Positions 23,557 to 32,866 of a stretch of DNA of 64,000 nucleotides are shown piece by piece; the stretch's first letter is position 1, and each line of letters starts with the position of its first letter. Source of the DNA: an uncultured Sphingomonadaceae bacterium (GTDB lineage Bacteria; Pseudomonadota; Alphaproteobacteria; Sphingomonadales; Sphingomonadaceae). Position numbers and translations under genes: made by a program. The stretch lies in the NCBI GenBank assembly GCA_903871605.1, contig CAIQHF010000022.1, positions 1-64,000 on the forward strand. Reading direction: 5' to 3'. Under the pieces are notes generated by a model that saw only the letters and a program-made list of their open reading frames with translations, did no database searches and was not told the origin of the DNA.

Positions 23557-25854
23557 ATGAATTTCGCACCTGCAACCCGTCTTTTGATCGGCGCGAGCCT
23601 CGCCGCCATCGGCGCGACCGCGCACGCACAATCGACGCCGGCCGATGCCACCGACCAGGGCGCCGGCGCGCCCGCCGCGGCGAGCGCGACCTCGGAGATC
23701 GTGGTCACCGCACAGCGCCGTGCCGAGCTTGTCACCAAGGTGCCGATCTCGATCACGGTCGCGACCCAAGCGCAGCTTGAGCGGCAGCAGGTCAACACGT
23801 TCAACGATCTCAACCGGATCGCGCCATCGCTCGAAATCCAGTCGGCACCCGGCCAGAATACCGGCGGCGGCGGCGCGATCCGCGGGATCGGTACGCAGAC
23901 ATTTTCGGCGGGTGCGGTCGCCTCGGTCGGCGTCGTCGTCGATCAGGTGAGCCAGGGCAACGCCAATATCTCCGATCTCTTCGACATCTCGCGCGTCGAG
24001 GTGCTGAAAGGACCGCAGGGCACGCTGTTCGGACTCACCACCTCGGCGGGCGTGATCAACATCACCACCAACGCACCCGACCCGACGCATTTCTCCGCAC
24101 GCATCCGCTCCGAGCTTTCCGACGCGGGGACCGCCGGTTCGAAGTTCGGCAACCAGGTCGTGCAGGGCGTCGTCAATATTCCGCTGAGCACCAATGCCGC
24201 GATCCGCGTCGCGGGCACCGCCAATCTTCGCCAGGGCGTCGATCGCAACGCGCTGACCGGCAAATATAACGCCAATGATCATTATAGCGGCCGCGCCCGG
24301 CTGCTGTGGAAGCCGACCGATCGCCTGACGGTCAATGTGATCGGCGATTATGCCAAGAGCAGCTACAATGGCGGCGGCGACTTCTTCACCTTCGTCAGGG
24401 CCAGCGGGCCTGGCATCCTCCCGCTCCCGACGCCCTTCCCCATCCCGGACACGGGCGTCGCCAACCAGCTCGCCAGCTGCGGCGTGACGGCGCGCGAGGG
24501 CAACCAGGATTATTGCACCAACGAGCAGGTCAGCGGCCGCATCTACAATTATGGCGGCTCGGTACAGATCGATTATGCGGCCGACCCGTTCACCGTCTCG
24601 TCGATCACGGCCTATCGCGGCAGCAAGGAGCGCGGCGCCGGCGCGGCCGGGGACGTGTTCCGCGCCGATCCGCTCGAGTTGCAGGTCAATAACGGGGACG
24701 TCCACCGCAATCTGCGCCTGTTCACGCAGGAATTCCGGATCAGCTCGCCGGCCAACCAGTTCTTCGAATATACGGCTGGCGTGTTCCTGTCGCACCAGCG
24801 CGCGACCCGCACCCCCGAGACGCTCACCGTGGCGCTTACTCCCTTCCCCGGCGTCTATATCCCGGTCGTGCAGTCGCTCGGCGCCTACGACTCGATCCTC
24901 GACGAATCGATGGCCATCTACGGCCAGGGCACGTTCCACATCGCGCCCAAATTCCGTCTGATCGCGGGCGGCCGCTACACCGCCGCCAAGCTGGCGCTCG
25001 ACCAGTATAATTACGATATCCCCGCCGATCCTGTGCAGCATCAGTCGCTCAACAGCGACAAGATCTCGTACCGTGCCGGCGCGCAATATGACGTCGCGCC
25101 CAGGACGATGATCTATGCGACCGCCTCGCGCGGCTTCAAGGGCGGCCAGATCGCGCTGCCGTCCGCACCGGCCACCCCCTATGTCGTGCTGCCCGAGGTC
25201 CCGACGGCCTATGAGGCGGGCCTCAAGACGACGCTGTTCGGCGGATGGGTCGCCGACATCAATGCCTTCTACGAGAAGATCAAGAACTTCCAGGCGCAGC
25301 AGTGTACTGTCGACGCGACCTCGGTCATCTCGTGCGTGCAGACCAATATCAGCGGCGTGAAGACGCGGGGCGCCGAGATCAACCTGTTCGGGCGCGTGTT
25401 CCAGGGCCTGTCGGTCAATACGGGCTTCATCTTCGCCAAGGCGACCTACCCCAAGGGCTTCCTGGGGACCGACGGCACCAACATCGGCGGCAGCCAGCTT
25501 GCCTATGCACCCAAATATAAGTTCACCTTCTCGGGCCAATATGACCAGCCGATCGGCGACGGCTTCAAGGGCTTCGTCGCCGCGGACGCGGTCTGGAAGT
25601 CGCGCATCCGCTACGAGGCCAATTCGTTGCAGGACACGACCTTCCGTGCGCACTGGCTGGTCGGTGGGCGGATCGGTGCGGCAACCGCAGACGACCGCTA
25701 TCAGGTCGCGCTGTTCGTGCGAAATCTGTTCAACGTGCATGAGCCGTCGCTGTACCAGAGCGCCTTTCCCTATAATGGTGCCGCCAATATCGGTGCGATC
25801 TACGGCCCGCAGTCCTTCCGCCAGGTCGGGTTGAGCCTCGACGCCAAATTCTGA
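23557..25854 (+). CDS. TonB-dependent outer-membrane receptor (probable glycoside importer)
   Basis: This 765-residue TonB-dependent receptor has a signal peptide (ending THAQ-like at about residue 24), a TonB box region near EIVVTAQRR, a plug domain (VEVLKGPQGTLFG, VINITTN) and a long beta-barrel ending in a C-terminal aromatic residue. ATG 23557 follows GGGAGGGG; an ATG 13 codons earlier lacks a site. Plugs of this type in sphingomonads often import plant aromatics and oligosaccharides. It heads the second operon, with esterase, GH1 and GH106 genes, so the ligand is probably the glycoside itself. Confidence 0.87.
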   Translation: MNFAPATRLLIGASLAAIGATAHAQSTPADATDQGAGAPAAASATSEIVVTAQRRAELVTKVPISITVATQAQLERQQVNTFNDLNRIAPSLEIQSAPGQNTGGGGAIRGIGTQTFSAGAVASVGVVVDQVSQGNANISDLFDISRVEVLKGPQGTLFGLTTSAGVINITTNAPDPTHFSARIRSELSDAGTAGSKFGNQVVQGVVNIPLSTNAAIRVAGTANLRQGVDRNALTGKYNANDHYSGRARLLWKPTDRLTVNVIGDYAKSSYNGGGDFFTFVRASGPGILPLPTPFPIPDTGVANQLASCGVTAREGNQDYCTNEQVSGRIYNYGGSVQIDYAADPFTVSSITAYRGSKERGAGAAGDVFRADPLELQVNNGDVHRNLRLFTQEFRISSPANQFFEYTAGVFLSHQRATRTPETLTVALTPFPGVYIPVVQSLGAYDSILDESMAIYGQGTFHIAPKFRLIAGGRYTAAKLALDQYNYDIPADPVQHQSLNSDKISYRAGAQYDVAPRTMIYATASRGFKGGQIALPSAPATPYVVLPEVPTAYEAGLKTTLFGGWVADINAFYEKIKNFQAQQCTVDATSVISCVQTNISGVKTRGAEINLFGRVFQGLSVNTGFIFAKATYPKGFLGTDGTNIGGSQLAYAPKYKFTFSGQYDQPIGDGFKGFVAADAVWKSRIRYEANSLQDTTFRAHWLVGGRIGAATADDRYQVALFVRNLFNVHEPSLYQSAFPYNGAANIGAIYGPQSFRQVGLSLDAKF

Positions 25855-25878
25855 CGCAGCGCAGGGGCAGGCCGTAGC

Positions 25879-26733
25879 ATGGGAACGCAGCCGCGCGAGT
25901 TACGCCAGGCGATCGCCGCGATGGGCCAGGCGCTCGGGCCGGATGTGCTGCGGTCGGTCCAGGCGCTGTTTGGCCCCGAGCAGGATGCGATGGCGGGGAT
26001 GCCGGCTAATGCCGACATCCCCTACGGCACCCACCCCCGCCAGACGCTCGATCTCTATCGGCCGGCGCAGCCCGCGGCGCCGGCGCCGGTGCTGCTTTGG
26101 GTCCACGGCGGCGGCTTCGTGCGCGGCGAGAAGCGCGCGCCGAACCATCCGTTCAACGCGCATGTCGGTCGGTGGGCGGCGCGCAACGGCATGATCGGCG
26201 CGGTGATGGAATATCGGCTCGTCCCCGATGCGCAATGGCCCTCGGGCGGCGAGGATGTCGGTCTCGCGGTGCAGTGGCTGAGGGCGCATATCGCGGACCA
26301 TGGCGGCGACCCCGATCGGATCATATTGATGGGGACGTCGGCGGGTGCGGTACATATCGCGACCTTGCTCAAGCTCGACGGACAGGCGGGTGGCGCGCAG
26401 GCCGCGGTGCTGCTGTCGGGGCTGTACGGTTTCACCCCGCTCGACGAGCGTGACACGCTCTATTACGGCGCCCACGGCTGCTATGACGAGCGGATGCCGC
26501 GCGATGCGGTGATTGGCGCGTCGATCCCGCTGTTCGTGGTCTGCGCGCAATATGACCCGCCTCGTTTCCAGGCGGAGACGCTCGGCCTCCTCCACGCGAT
26601 GCTCGAGCATGACACCATGCCGCGTGCGATGATCGTCTCGGGCCACAATCATTTCAGCCTCGCATGCCACCTCGGCGGGGCCGACACGCGACTGGCGGAC
26701 GAGGTGATCGCCTTCATCCGCGACCAGCGCTGA
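25879..26733 (+). CDS. alpha/beta hydrolase, carboxylesterase (HSL-like)
   Basis: This 284-residue esterase of the hormone-sensitive-lipase-like group has the oxyanion motif HGGGFVRGEK, nucleophile GTSAGAVH, acid in CAQYDPPRF and catalytic His in SGHNHFS. No signal peptide is seen, so it is cytoplasmic. It follows the receptor by 24 bases. A likely role is removing acyl groups from the imported glycoside or aglycone. Confidence 0.82.
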   Translation: MGTQPRELRQAIAAMGQALGPDVLRSVQALFGPEQDAMAGMPANADIPYGTHPRQTLDLYRPAQPAAPAPVLLWVHGGGFVRGEKRAPNHPFNAHVGRWAARNGMIGAVMEYRLVPDAQWPSGGEDVGLAVQWLRAHIADHGGDPDRIILMGTSAGAVHIATLLKLDGQAGGAQAAVLLSGLYGFTPLDERDTLYYGAHGCYDERMPRDAVIGASIPLFVVCAQYDPPRFQAETLGLLHAMLEHDTMPRAMIVSGHNHFSLACHLGGADTRLADEVIAFIRDQR

Positions 26734-26754
26734 TCGCTTTTCCAGGAGAATGAG

Positions 26755-28056
26755 ATGATCGATCGCCGAACGCTGATCGCAACCGCAGGCGCGCTCGCCG
26801 CGACCAGCGCCGCCGGTGCTGTGCCCATGCGCCGCTCCTTCCCCAAGGGCTTCCTATGGGGTGCGGCGACCGCTGGGCACCAGGTCGAGGGCAATAATGT
26901 CAATGCCGACGTCTGGCTGCTCGAGAATGTGAAGCCGACGATCTTTAGCGAACCGTCCGGCGACGCCGACAATAGTTTCGAGCTGTGGCAGACCGATCTC
27001 GATCTGGTGAAGCGGCTGGGGCTCGACAGCTACAGGTTCAGCCTCGAATGGCCACGGATCGAGCCCGAGCAGGGGCTCTGGTCGATCGCGATGCTCGATC
27101 ACTACAAGCGCATCGTCGAGGGGTGCCGCGCACGCGGCCTCACCCCGATCGTGACCTTCAATCACTACACGACACCGCGCTGGTTTGCCGCGCGCGGCGG
27201 ATGGGTTGCCGCCGATTCGGCGATGCTATTCGCGCGCTTCTGCGATCGCGCCGCGCGTCACCTGGCCTCCGGCATCGGCTATGCGACGACGCTCAACGAA
27301 CCCAACATCATGCGTATCCTCAATTATGTGCTGCCCCCGCAGTTCGTCGCGGGGCAGCGCGCCATGCTGGCGGCGGCGGCGCGCGCGTGCGTCACAACCG
27401 CCTTCTCCGCCGGCAACGCGGTCAATCCCGAGGACATCGACGCGGTAACCCATAACCTCGTTGCCGGCCACAAGGCGGGACGCGAGGCGATCAAATCCGT
27501 CCGCCCCGATCTTCCCGTCGGCGTCAGCCTCTCGATGTTCGACGATCAGCCGATCGGCCCCGGCAGCAAGCGCGACGCGATGCGTCGCGAGCTGTACGGC
27601 ATATGGCTCGACGCGGTGAAGGGCGACGATTTCCTCGGGGTGCAGAATTACGAACGCGTGCTGTGGGGTGCCGACGGGCGTCTGCCGCCGCCCAAGGGCG
27701 CGACGCTCAATGCGATGGGGGGCGAGGTCTATGCGCCGTCGCTCGCCAATGCGGTCCGCTACGCGCATGCCGCGACCGGGGTGCCGATCCTGGTGACCGA
27801 GCATGGCGTCGGCACCGACGACGATCGCATCCGCGCCGCGCTGATCCCCGCCGCGCTCGCCGAGCTGCGCAAGGCGATGGACGACGGCATACCGGTCAAG
27901 GGCTATGTCCACTGGTCGCTGATCGACAATTTCGAGTGGATCTCGGGGTTCAAGGGCAAGCTCGGCCTGTGCTCGGTGGATCGGACGAGCTTCAAGCGGA
28001 CACCGAAACCCAGCGCCGGCATCTACGGTGCTATCGCGCGGGGCAACAGCCTGTGA
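26755..28056 (+). CDS. Tat-exported GH1 family beta-glycosidase
   Basis: This 433-residue glycoside hydrolase family 1 enzyme begins with a twin-arginine signal (IDRRTLIATAGALAAT), so it is exported folded to the periplasm. The acid/base glutamate is in TLNEPN and the nucleophile glutamate in LVTEHG; the more common form is TENG. Family 1 enzymes remove beta-linked glucose or related sugars. It starts 21 bases after the esterase and its stop overlaps the next GTG start (GTGA). A periplasmic place fits a glycoside that has just crossed the outer membrane. Confidence 0.87.
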   Translation: MIDRRTLIATAGALAATSAAGAVPMRRSFPKGFLWGAATAGHQVEGNNVNADVWLLENVKPTIFSEPSGDADNSFELWQTDLDLVKRLGLDSYRFSLEWPRIEPEQGLWSIAMLDHYKRIVEGCRARGLTPIVTFNHYTTPRWFAARGGWVAADSAMLFARFCDRAARHLASGIGYATTLNEPNIMRILNYVLPPQFVAGQRAMLAAAARACVTTAFSAGNAVNPEDIDAVTHNLVAGHKAGREAIKSVRPDLPVGVSLSMFDDQPIGPGSKRDAMRRELYGIWLDAVKGDDFLGVQNYERVLWGADGRLPPPKGATLNAMGGEVYAPSLANAVRYAHAATGVPILVTEHGVGTDDDRIRAALIPAALAELRKAMDDGIPVKGYVHWSLIDNFEWISGFKGKLGLCSVDRTSFKRTPKPSAGIYGAIARGNSL

Positions 28057-29009
28057 GCCGGGCGCTGACGTTGAAGACGCTGGCCGCCGCGATCGCGCTC
28101 ATGCTCCCCGCCGCGCTCCCTGCGCAGATGCCCGATTTCAAGCTGCTGCCGATCGCCCGCCCAGCCGATCCGGCCGCGCTCGAGCTCTGGCCGCGTTCGA
28201 CGCTGCCACCGCCTTCGGTGCCTGAGCGCTGGGGGCGACTGGTTGCGGATATCGGTACGCAGCACATGGATGCACGCATCGCGCGCAATGTCTCCTATCC
28301 GACGATCACGCCGGTGCTGCCCGATCCGACCAACGCCACGGGCGCCGCCGTCGTCGTCGCACCGGGCGGCGCCTTCCTGTCGCTATCGATGGATTCCGAG
28401 GGCTTCGATGTGGCGCATTGGCTGGCGGCGCACGGCATCGCCGCGTTCGTCCTCAAATACCGGCTCAATCCCACCCCGGCGAACGACCGCGACTTCATGG
28501 CGACGGTCGGTCGCATCATGGGCGCCGCGATCCGGTCGGGCGGCACGGCCGACATCCGCGACGATTATGCCGCAACGGATGCGTTACAGGCACTTCGGCT
28601 TGTGCGTGACGGCGCCTCGAAATGGCATGTCGACCCGAAGCGCGTCGGCATCATCGGATTTTCGGCCGGCGCCATGACCGCGCTGCAATCGGTACTGACC
28701 GGCGAGCCCGCGGCGCGGCCCGCCTTCCTCGGTTATATCTACGGGCCGATGGTGGCCGTGGACGTCCCGGCCGGCGCGCCGCCGATGTTCGCTGCGCTCG
28801 CGCTGGACGATCCGCTTTTCGGCCGCCAGGGCTTCGGCATCGTGCAGGCCTGGCAAAAAGCGGGACGCCCCGCCGAGCTCCACGCCTATGAGCATGGCGA
28901 TCACGGCTTCGGAATGGGGCGGCCGGGCACCACGACGGTGCTGCTGATGGACGAGTTCAGATTATGGCTCGCCAGCAACGGCCTGCTGCGCGCGGGCGGT
29001 GCTCGGTGA
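28053..29009 (+). CDS. secreted alpha/beta hydrolase (acetylxylan-esterase/BD-FAE-like)
   Basis: This 318-residue protein has an N-terminal signal peptide (AIALMLPAALPAQ) and an esterase fold: oxyanion strand VVVAPGGAFLS, nucleophile GFSAGAMT, and the C-terminal His in HGDHGFGMG. It resembles the esterases that accompany glycosidases in plant-polymer loci. GTG 28053 overlaps the GH1 stop (GTGA); the open frame further upstream is a shadow of GH1. Its stop likewise overlaps the next GTG. A role in deacylating the glycoside is inferred from context. Confidence 0.82.
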   Translation: MSRALTLKTLAAAIALMLPAALPAQMPDFKLLPIARPADPAALELWPRSTLPPPSVPERWGRLVADIGTQHMDARIARNVSYPTITPVLPDPTNATGAAVVVAPGGAFLSLSMDSEGFDVAHWLAAHGIAAFVLKYRLNPTPANDRDFMATVGRIMGAAIRSGGTADIRDDYAATDALQALRLVRDGASKWHVDPKRVGIIGFSAGAMTALQSVLTGEPAARPAFLGYIYGPMVAVDVPAGAPPMFAALALDDPLFGRQGFGIVQAWQKAGRPAELHAYEHGDHGFGMGRPGTTTVLLMDEFRLWLASNGLLRAGGAR

Positions 29010-32000
29010 TCCGCTGGCTCGCCGCGCTCCTCCTTGCCTCGACCGGGGCATGCGCGGGCGCAGCCGATCCGCTCGCCGACGGCTTCGCCACGCCGCCGCA
29101 AAGCGCCCGGCCGCGCGTCTGGTGGCATTGGATGAACGGCAACATCACCAAGGACGGCATCGCCAAAGACCTCGCCTGGATGAGCCGGATCGGAATCGGC
29201 GGCGCGCAGACCTTCGATGCGGCAATGGCGACGCCGCAGATCGTTGACCGGCGCCTCGCCTATATGAGTCCCGAATGGAAGGACGCCTTTCGTACCGCCG
29301 CCGCGGACGCGGACCATCTCGGCCTCGAGCTCGGCATTGCCTCTTCGCCCGGCTGGAGCGAGACGGGCGGCCCGTGGGTGGCGCCCAAGGACGGGCTCAA
29401 GAAGCTGGTTTGGAGCGAAACCGAGATTGTCGGGGGACGGCATTTCGTCGGCAGGCTCGCGTCGCCTCCGGTCACCACCGGCCCGTTCCTTACCGCACCG
29501 TTTGACGATCCGCTCGCCGCGTTCGGCGGCAAGCCGATCGTGCCCCCGACCTATTATGCCGATGCGGTTGTGCTGGCCTATCCCCTCGCCGACCCCGCGC
29601 CATTGCCGCCGGCGCGGATGACGGCGGACGGCAAGCTGCTCGATGGCACGCTCGTCGACGGCCACGATCTCGCCGGCGGGATCGCGATCGAGCAGGGCAC
29701 CGCGGCAAAGCCCGGGATGGTCGCGATCGACTATGCCGCACCCCAGACAATCCGCTCGGCGACCATCGCCATTCCGGGCGCAAAATCGATGTTCGTCGAT
29801 GCGACGATCCTGCCGGTGCTCGAGGCGGAAGACGCGACCGGATGGCGACGCATCGCAACGCTGCCGCTCGCCGAAGCGCCGACCACCGTCGCGTTCGCGC
29901 CGGTCACCGCCCGGCGGTTCCGACTGCTGCTCGAGCCAAGTCCACCGGCCGGTGCTCCAGGGCTCGGCGACGGCGCACCGGGCGCGATCGTCGGCGGTAT
30001 CTTTCCGACTGGCCCCGCCACGACGACGGTCAAGCTCGCCGAGCTGCGCCTGGAGTCCGCCCCCAGGGTCGACCGCTTCGAGCAGAAGGCCGGCTTCGCG
30101 ATCGCGCGCGATTACTATGCGCTCGCCACCACCGCGGGGGACGACGCAGGCGTCGCGCCGGGCCGCGTGATCGACATCAGCCGCCACATGCGGCCCGACG
30201 GTACGCTCGACTGGACACCGCCGCCGGGGCGCTGGCGGATCCTCCGCCTCGGCGCCTCGCTGCTCGGCACCACCAACCATCCGGCGACGCCCGAGGCGAC
30301 CGGGCTCGAGGTCGACAAGTTCGATCGTGCGGCGGTGCACGAGTATCTGGAAACCTATCTCGGCACCTATCGCGACGCCGCCGGCCCGGGCCTGATCGGG
30401 ACGCACGGCGTGCGCGCGATGGTGACGGACAGCATCGAGGTGGGCGCCGCCAACTGGACGCCGAAGATGATCGCGCAATTCCAGCGGCTGCGCGGCTATG
30501 ACCCAACCCCCTGGCTGCCCGCGCTGACCGGCACGATCATCGGCTCGCGCGCGCAGTCCGACGCGTTCCTGTACGACTATCGCCGGACACTCGCCGAGCT
30601 GATCGCGAGCGAGCATTATGGCGAGATCGCCAAGACGGCGCACGCGCATGGCTTGACGCTGTACGGCGAGGCGCTCGAAAGCCTCCGTCCCTCGCTCGGC
30701 GACGACATGGCGATGCGCAGCCACACCGATGTCCCGATGGCGGCGATGTGGGCCTATAATCGCGGTGGGACACCGCGCCCGACATTGCTCGCCGACATCA
30801 AGGGCGCGGCATCGGTGGCGCACATCTATGGGCAGAATATCGTCGCGGCCGAATCCTTCACCTCGGCCTTCTCGCCATGGGCATATGCGCCGTCGGATCT
30901 CAAGCGCATCGCCGACCTCGAATTCGCGCTGGGCGTCAACCGGCCTGTCGTCCACACCTCGGTCCACCAGCCGACCGACGACAAGCTGCCGGGCCTCTCG
31001 CTCGCTATCTTCGGGCAGTATTTCAACCGCCACGAGACCTGGGCCGAGATGGCGGGGCCGTGGGTCGAATATCTCGCGCGCAGCGGCTATCTGCTCCAGC
31101 AGGGGCGCTACTATGCCGACGTGGCCTATTTCTACGGCGAGGAGGCGCCGCTGACGTCGCTCTATGGCGACCGCCCGATCGGCGATGCGCCTACCCATTA
31201 TGGCTATGATTTCGTCAATCCCGACGTGTTGTCGAACAAGCTGACCGTCGAGAATGGCGACCTCGTGGCACCGACCGGGGCGCGATACCGTATCCTCTAC
31301 CTCGGCGGCTCGAGCCGCCGGATGACCTTGCCGACGCTGCGCCGCATTGCCGCACTCGCGCAGGCCGGAGCGGTGATCGTCGGCGAACCACCGGAAAGCT
31401 CGCCCAGTCTTGCCGACGATCCTGCGGCGTTCGCACGGCTGACCCGCATGCTGTGGAGCGGCAAGCCCGTGACGCCGATCGGCAAGGGCCGCGTCATCGC
31501 CGGGCATGATGTCGAACGCGCGCTCGCCTCATTGGGGATCGCCCCCGATTTCGTCTATGCCTCGCCGGAAGCGGATGACGACATCCTGACGCTGCACCGT
31601 AGGCTTGCGGACGGTGACCTGTATTTCGTCGACAATCGCGCCAACCGCCAGACACGGGTCGAGGCCCGCTTCCGCGTCTCCGGCAGGCAGCCCGAACTCT
31701 GGCATGCCGACAGCGGTACCGCCGAGCCGATTTCGTACAGGTTCGAGAATGGGCAGACGATCGTGCCGCTCGATCTCGCAGCCGAAGAATCCGTCTTCGT
31801 AGTCTTCAGAAAGACCACGCGCGTGCAGTCCGCGACCGTGGCGAAGCCGACATGGCGAGAATTGCCGCCAATCGCCACGCCATGGACCGTGCGCTTCCAG
31901 CCCGATCGTGGCGCGCCCGCGTCGGTCTCGCAACCGTCGCTTCGCCCCCTCAACGAGAGCGGTACACCGGGCATCCGGTATTTTTCCGGGATTGCCACCT

Positions 32001-32335
32001 ATTCGAACAGCTTCACGCTCGCCAAGGCGCCGGGCCGCAGCCTGCTGCTCGATCTCGGCAAGGTCGGCGATATCGCTGAAGTGCGCGTCAACGGCATACG
32101 CGTCGGTACCGCCTGGCACGCGCCCTACCGCGTCGACATCGCGGCCGCCGCGCATGTCGGGCAGAACCGGCTGGTCATCAGCGTCGCCAATCTCTGGGTG
32201 AATCGTCTGATCGGCGACGCACAGCCCGATGCGCATAAGATCAGCTGGACGCCATTGCCGACCTATCGCGCGGATGCGCCGTTGCGCGCGTCGGGTCTGA
32301 TCGGACCGATCGCGTTGCTCGAGCCTGTCGAGTGA
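29006..32335 (+). CDS. rhaM: GH106 family alpha-L-rhamnosidase
   Basis: This is a 1,109-residue secreted enzyme. GTG 29006 overlaps the upstream stop (GTGA) and is followed by a signal peptide (WLAALLLASTGACAGA). The start of the mature protein (PRVWWHWMNGNITKDGI) is characteristic of GH106 alpha-L-rhamnosidases, the family that includes Sphingomonas RhaM of nearly the same length. A large beta/alpha catalytic region follows. A jelly-roll/galactose-binding-like region (about residues 985-1090) ends the protein. It should remove terminal alpha-L-rhamnose from glycosides, extra-cytoplasmically. Confidence 0.88.
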   Translation: MIRWLAALLLASTGACAGAADPLADGFATPPQSARPRVWWHWMNGNITKDGIAKDLAWMSRIGIGGAQTFDAAMATPQIVDRRLAYMSPEWKDAFRTAAADADHLGLELGIASSPGWSETGGPWVAPKDGLKKLVWSETEIVGGRHFVGRLASPPVTTGPFLTAPFDDPLAAFGGKPIVPPTYYADAVVLAYPLADPAPLPPARMTADGKLLDGTLVDGHDLAGGIAIEQGTAAKPGMVAIDYAAPQTIRSATIAIPGAKSMFVDATILPVLEAEDATGWRRIATLPLAEAPTTVAFAPVTARRFRLLLEPSPPAGAPGLGDGAPGAIVGGIFPTGPATTTVKLAELRLESAPRVDRFEQKAGFAIARDYYALATTAGDDAGVAPGRVIDISRHMRPDGTLDWTPPPGRWRILRLGASLLGTTNHPATPEATGLEVDKFDRAAVHEYLETYLGTYRDAAGPGLIGTHGVRAMVTDSIEVGAANWTPKMIAQFQRLRGYDPTPWLPALTGTIIGSRAQSDAFLYDYRRTLAELIASEHYGEIAKTAHAHGLTLYGEALESLRPSLGDDMAMRSHTDVPMAAMWAYNRGGTPRPTLLADIKGAASVAHIYGQNIVAAESFTSAFSPWAYAPSDLKRIADLEFALGVNRPVVHTSVHQPTDDKLPGLSLAIFGQYFNRHETWAEMAGPWVEYLARSGYLLQQGRYYADVAYFYGEEAPLTSLYGDRPIGDAPTHYGYDFVNPDVLSNKLTVENGDLVAPTGARYRILYLGGSSRRMTLPTLRRIAALAQAGAVIVGEPPESSPSLADDPAAFARLTRMLWSGKPVTPIGKGRVIAGHDVERALASLGIAPDFVYASPEADDDILTLHRRLADGDLYFVDNRANRQTRVEARFRVSGRQPELWHADSGTAEPISYRFENGQTIVPLDLAAEESVFVVFRKTTRVQSATVAKPTWRELPPIATPWTVRFQPDRGAPASVSQPSLRPLNESGTPGIRYFSGIATYSNSFTLAKAPGRSLLLDLGKVGDIAEVRVNGIRVGTAWHAPYRVDIAAAAHVGQNRLVISVANLWVNRLIGDAQPDAHKISWTPLPTYRADAPLRASGLIGPIALLEPVE

Positions 32336-32784
32336 CGGACGGCAGCCAAGCGACCCGCAGCTTCGGATTGCGCTATTATCTCCATGAGGCCGCGGTGAGC
32401 GCCGCGATCAACGCGGTACTCAGCATTGTCTTTGCGTTGCTGGTGTTCGGCGGCCGGCCCTCTGTTCCGACGCATGGCCCGTACAGCCTGGCGGTCGATG
32501 CGGTGCCGCAGACCTTCATGATCAGCCTGATGGCGAGCCTGGTGCCCATGCTGATCGCGCGTCGGCGTTTCGCGCTGGAATGCGCCAGGCGACGCGTCGC
32601 CATCGACGCCTTCGGCTGCGCGATCATCGCGACCGCAATCGGGGGCGCGCTGCATTGGCTGCTTCTGCCGGGGTCGGGTTGGACGCTGCGGGCGGCGCTG
32701 ATCTACAAGACGGTCTATGGTGCCACGCTGGGAGCGGCGATCACCGTTGCGGCGCTCCGTGCGCGAAGCCGGCCACGCGCCTAG
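32332..32784 (+). CDS. small multi-pass membrane protein, function unknown
   Basis: This 150-residue protein has about four hydrophobic segments (AVSAAINAVLSIVFALLVFGG, TFMISLMASLVPMLI, a central AIIATAIGGALHWLLL region, ATLGAAITVAAL). GTG 32332 overlaps the GH106 stop (GTGA), so it is the last, coupled gene of the glycoside operon. No conserved motif identifies a function. It may be an accessory membrane component or simply a passenger of the operon. Confidence 0.7.
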   Translation: MTDGSQATRSFGLRYYLHEAAVSAAINAVLSIVFALLVFGGRPSVPTHGPYSLAVDAVPQTFMISLMASLVPMLIARRRFALECARRRVAIDAFGCAIIATAIGGALHWLLLPGSGWTLRAALIYKTVYGATLGAAITVAALRARSRPRA

Positions 32785-32866
32785 GCGGTGCGCGCGATAG
32801 CACAGCAACGCCTTGCGCCTCGCCGATATTGCGCTAGCAGCGCGGGGGAAACAGCCGCGGGGTCCA

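Noticed and set aside
28901-31507. Very long open frame antisense to the rhamnosidase gene
   Set aside because: Its translation is Arg/Gly/Ala-rich without domain features, and it is the usual high-G+C shadow of the well-supported sense gene.
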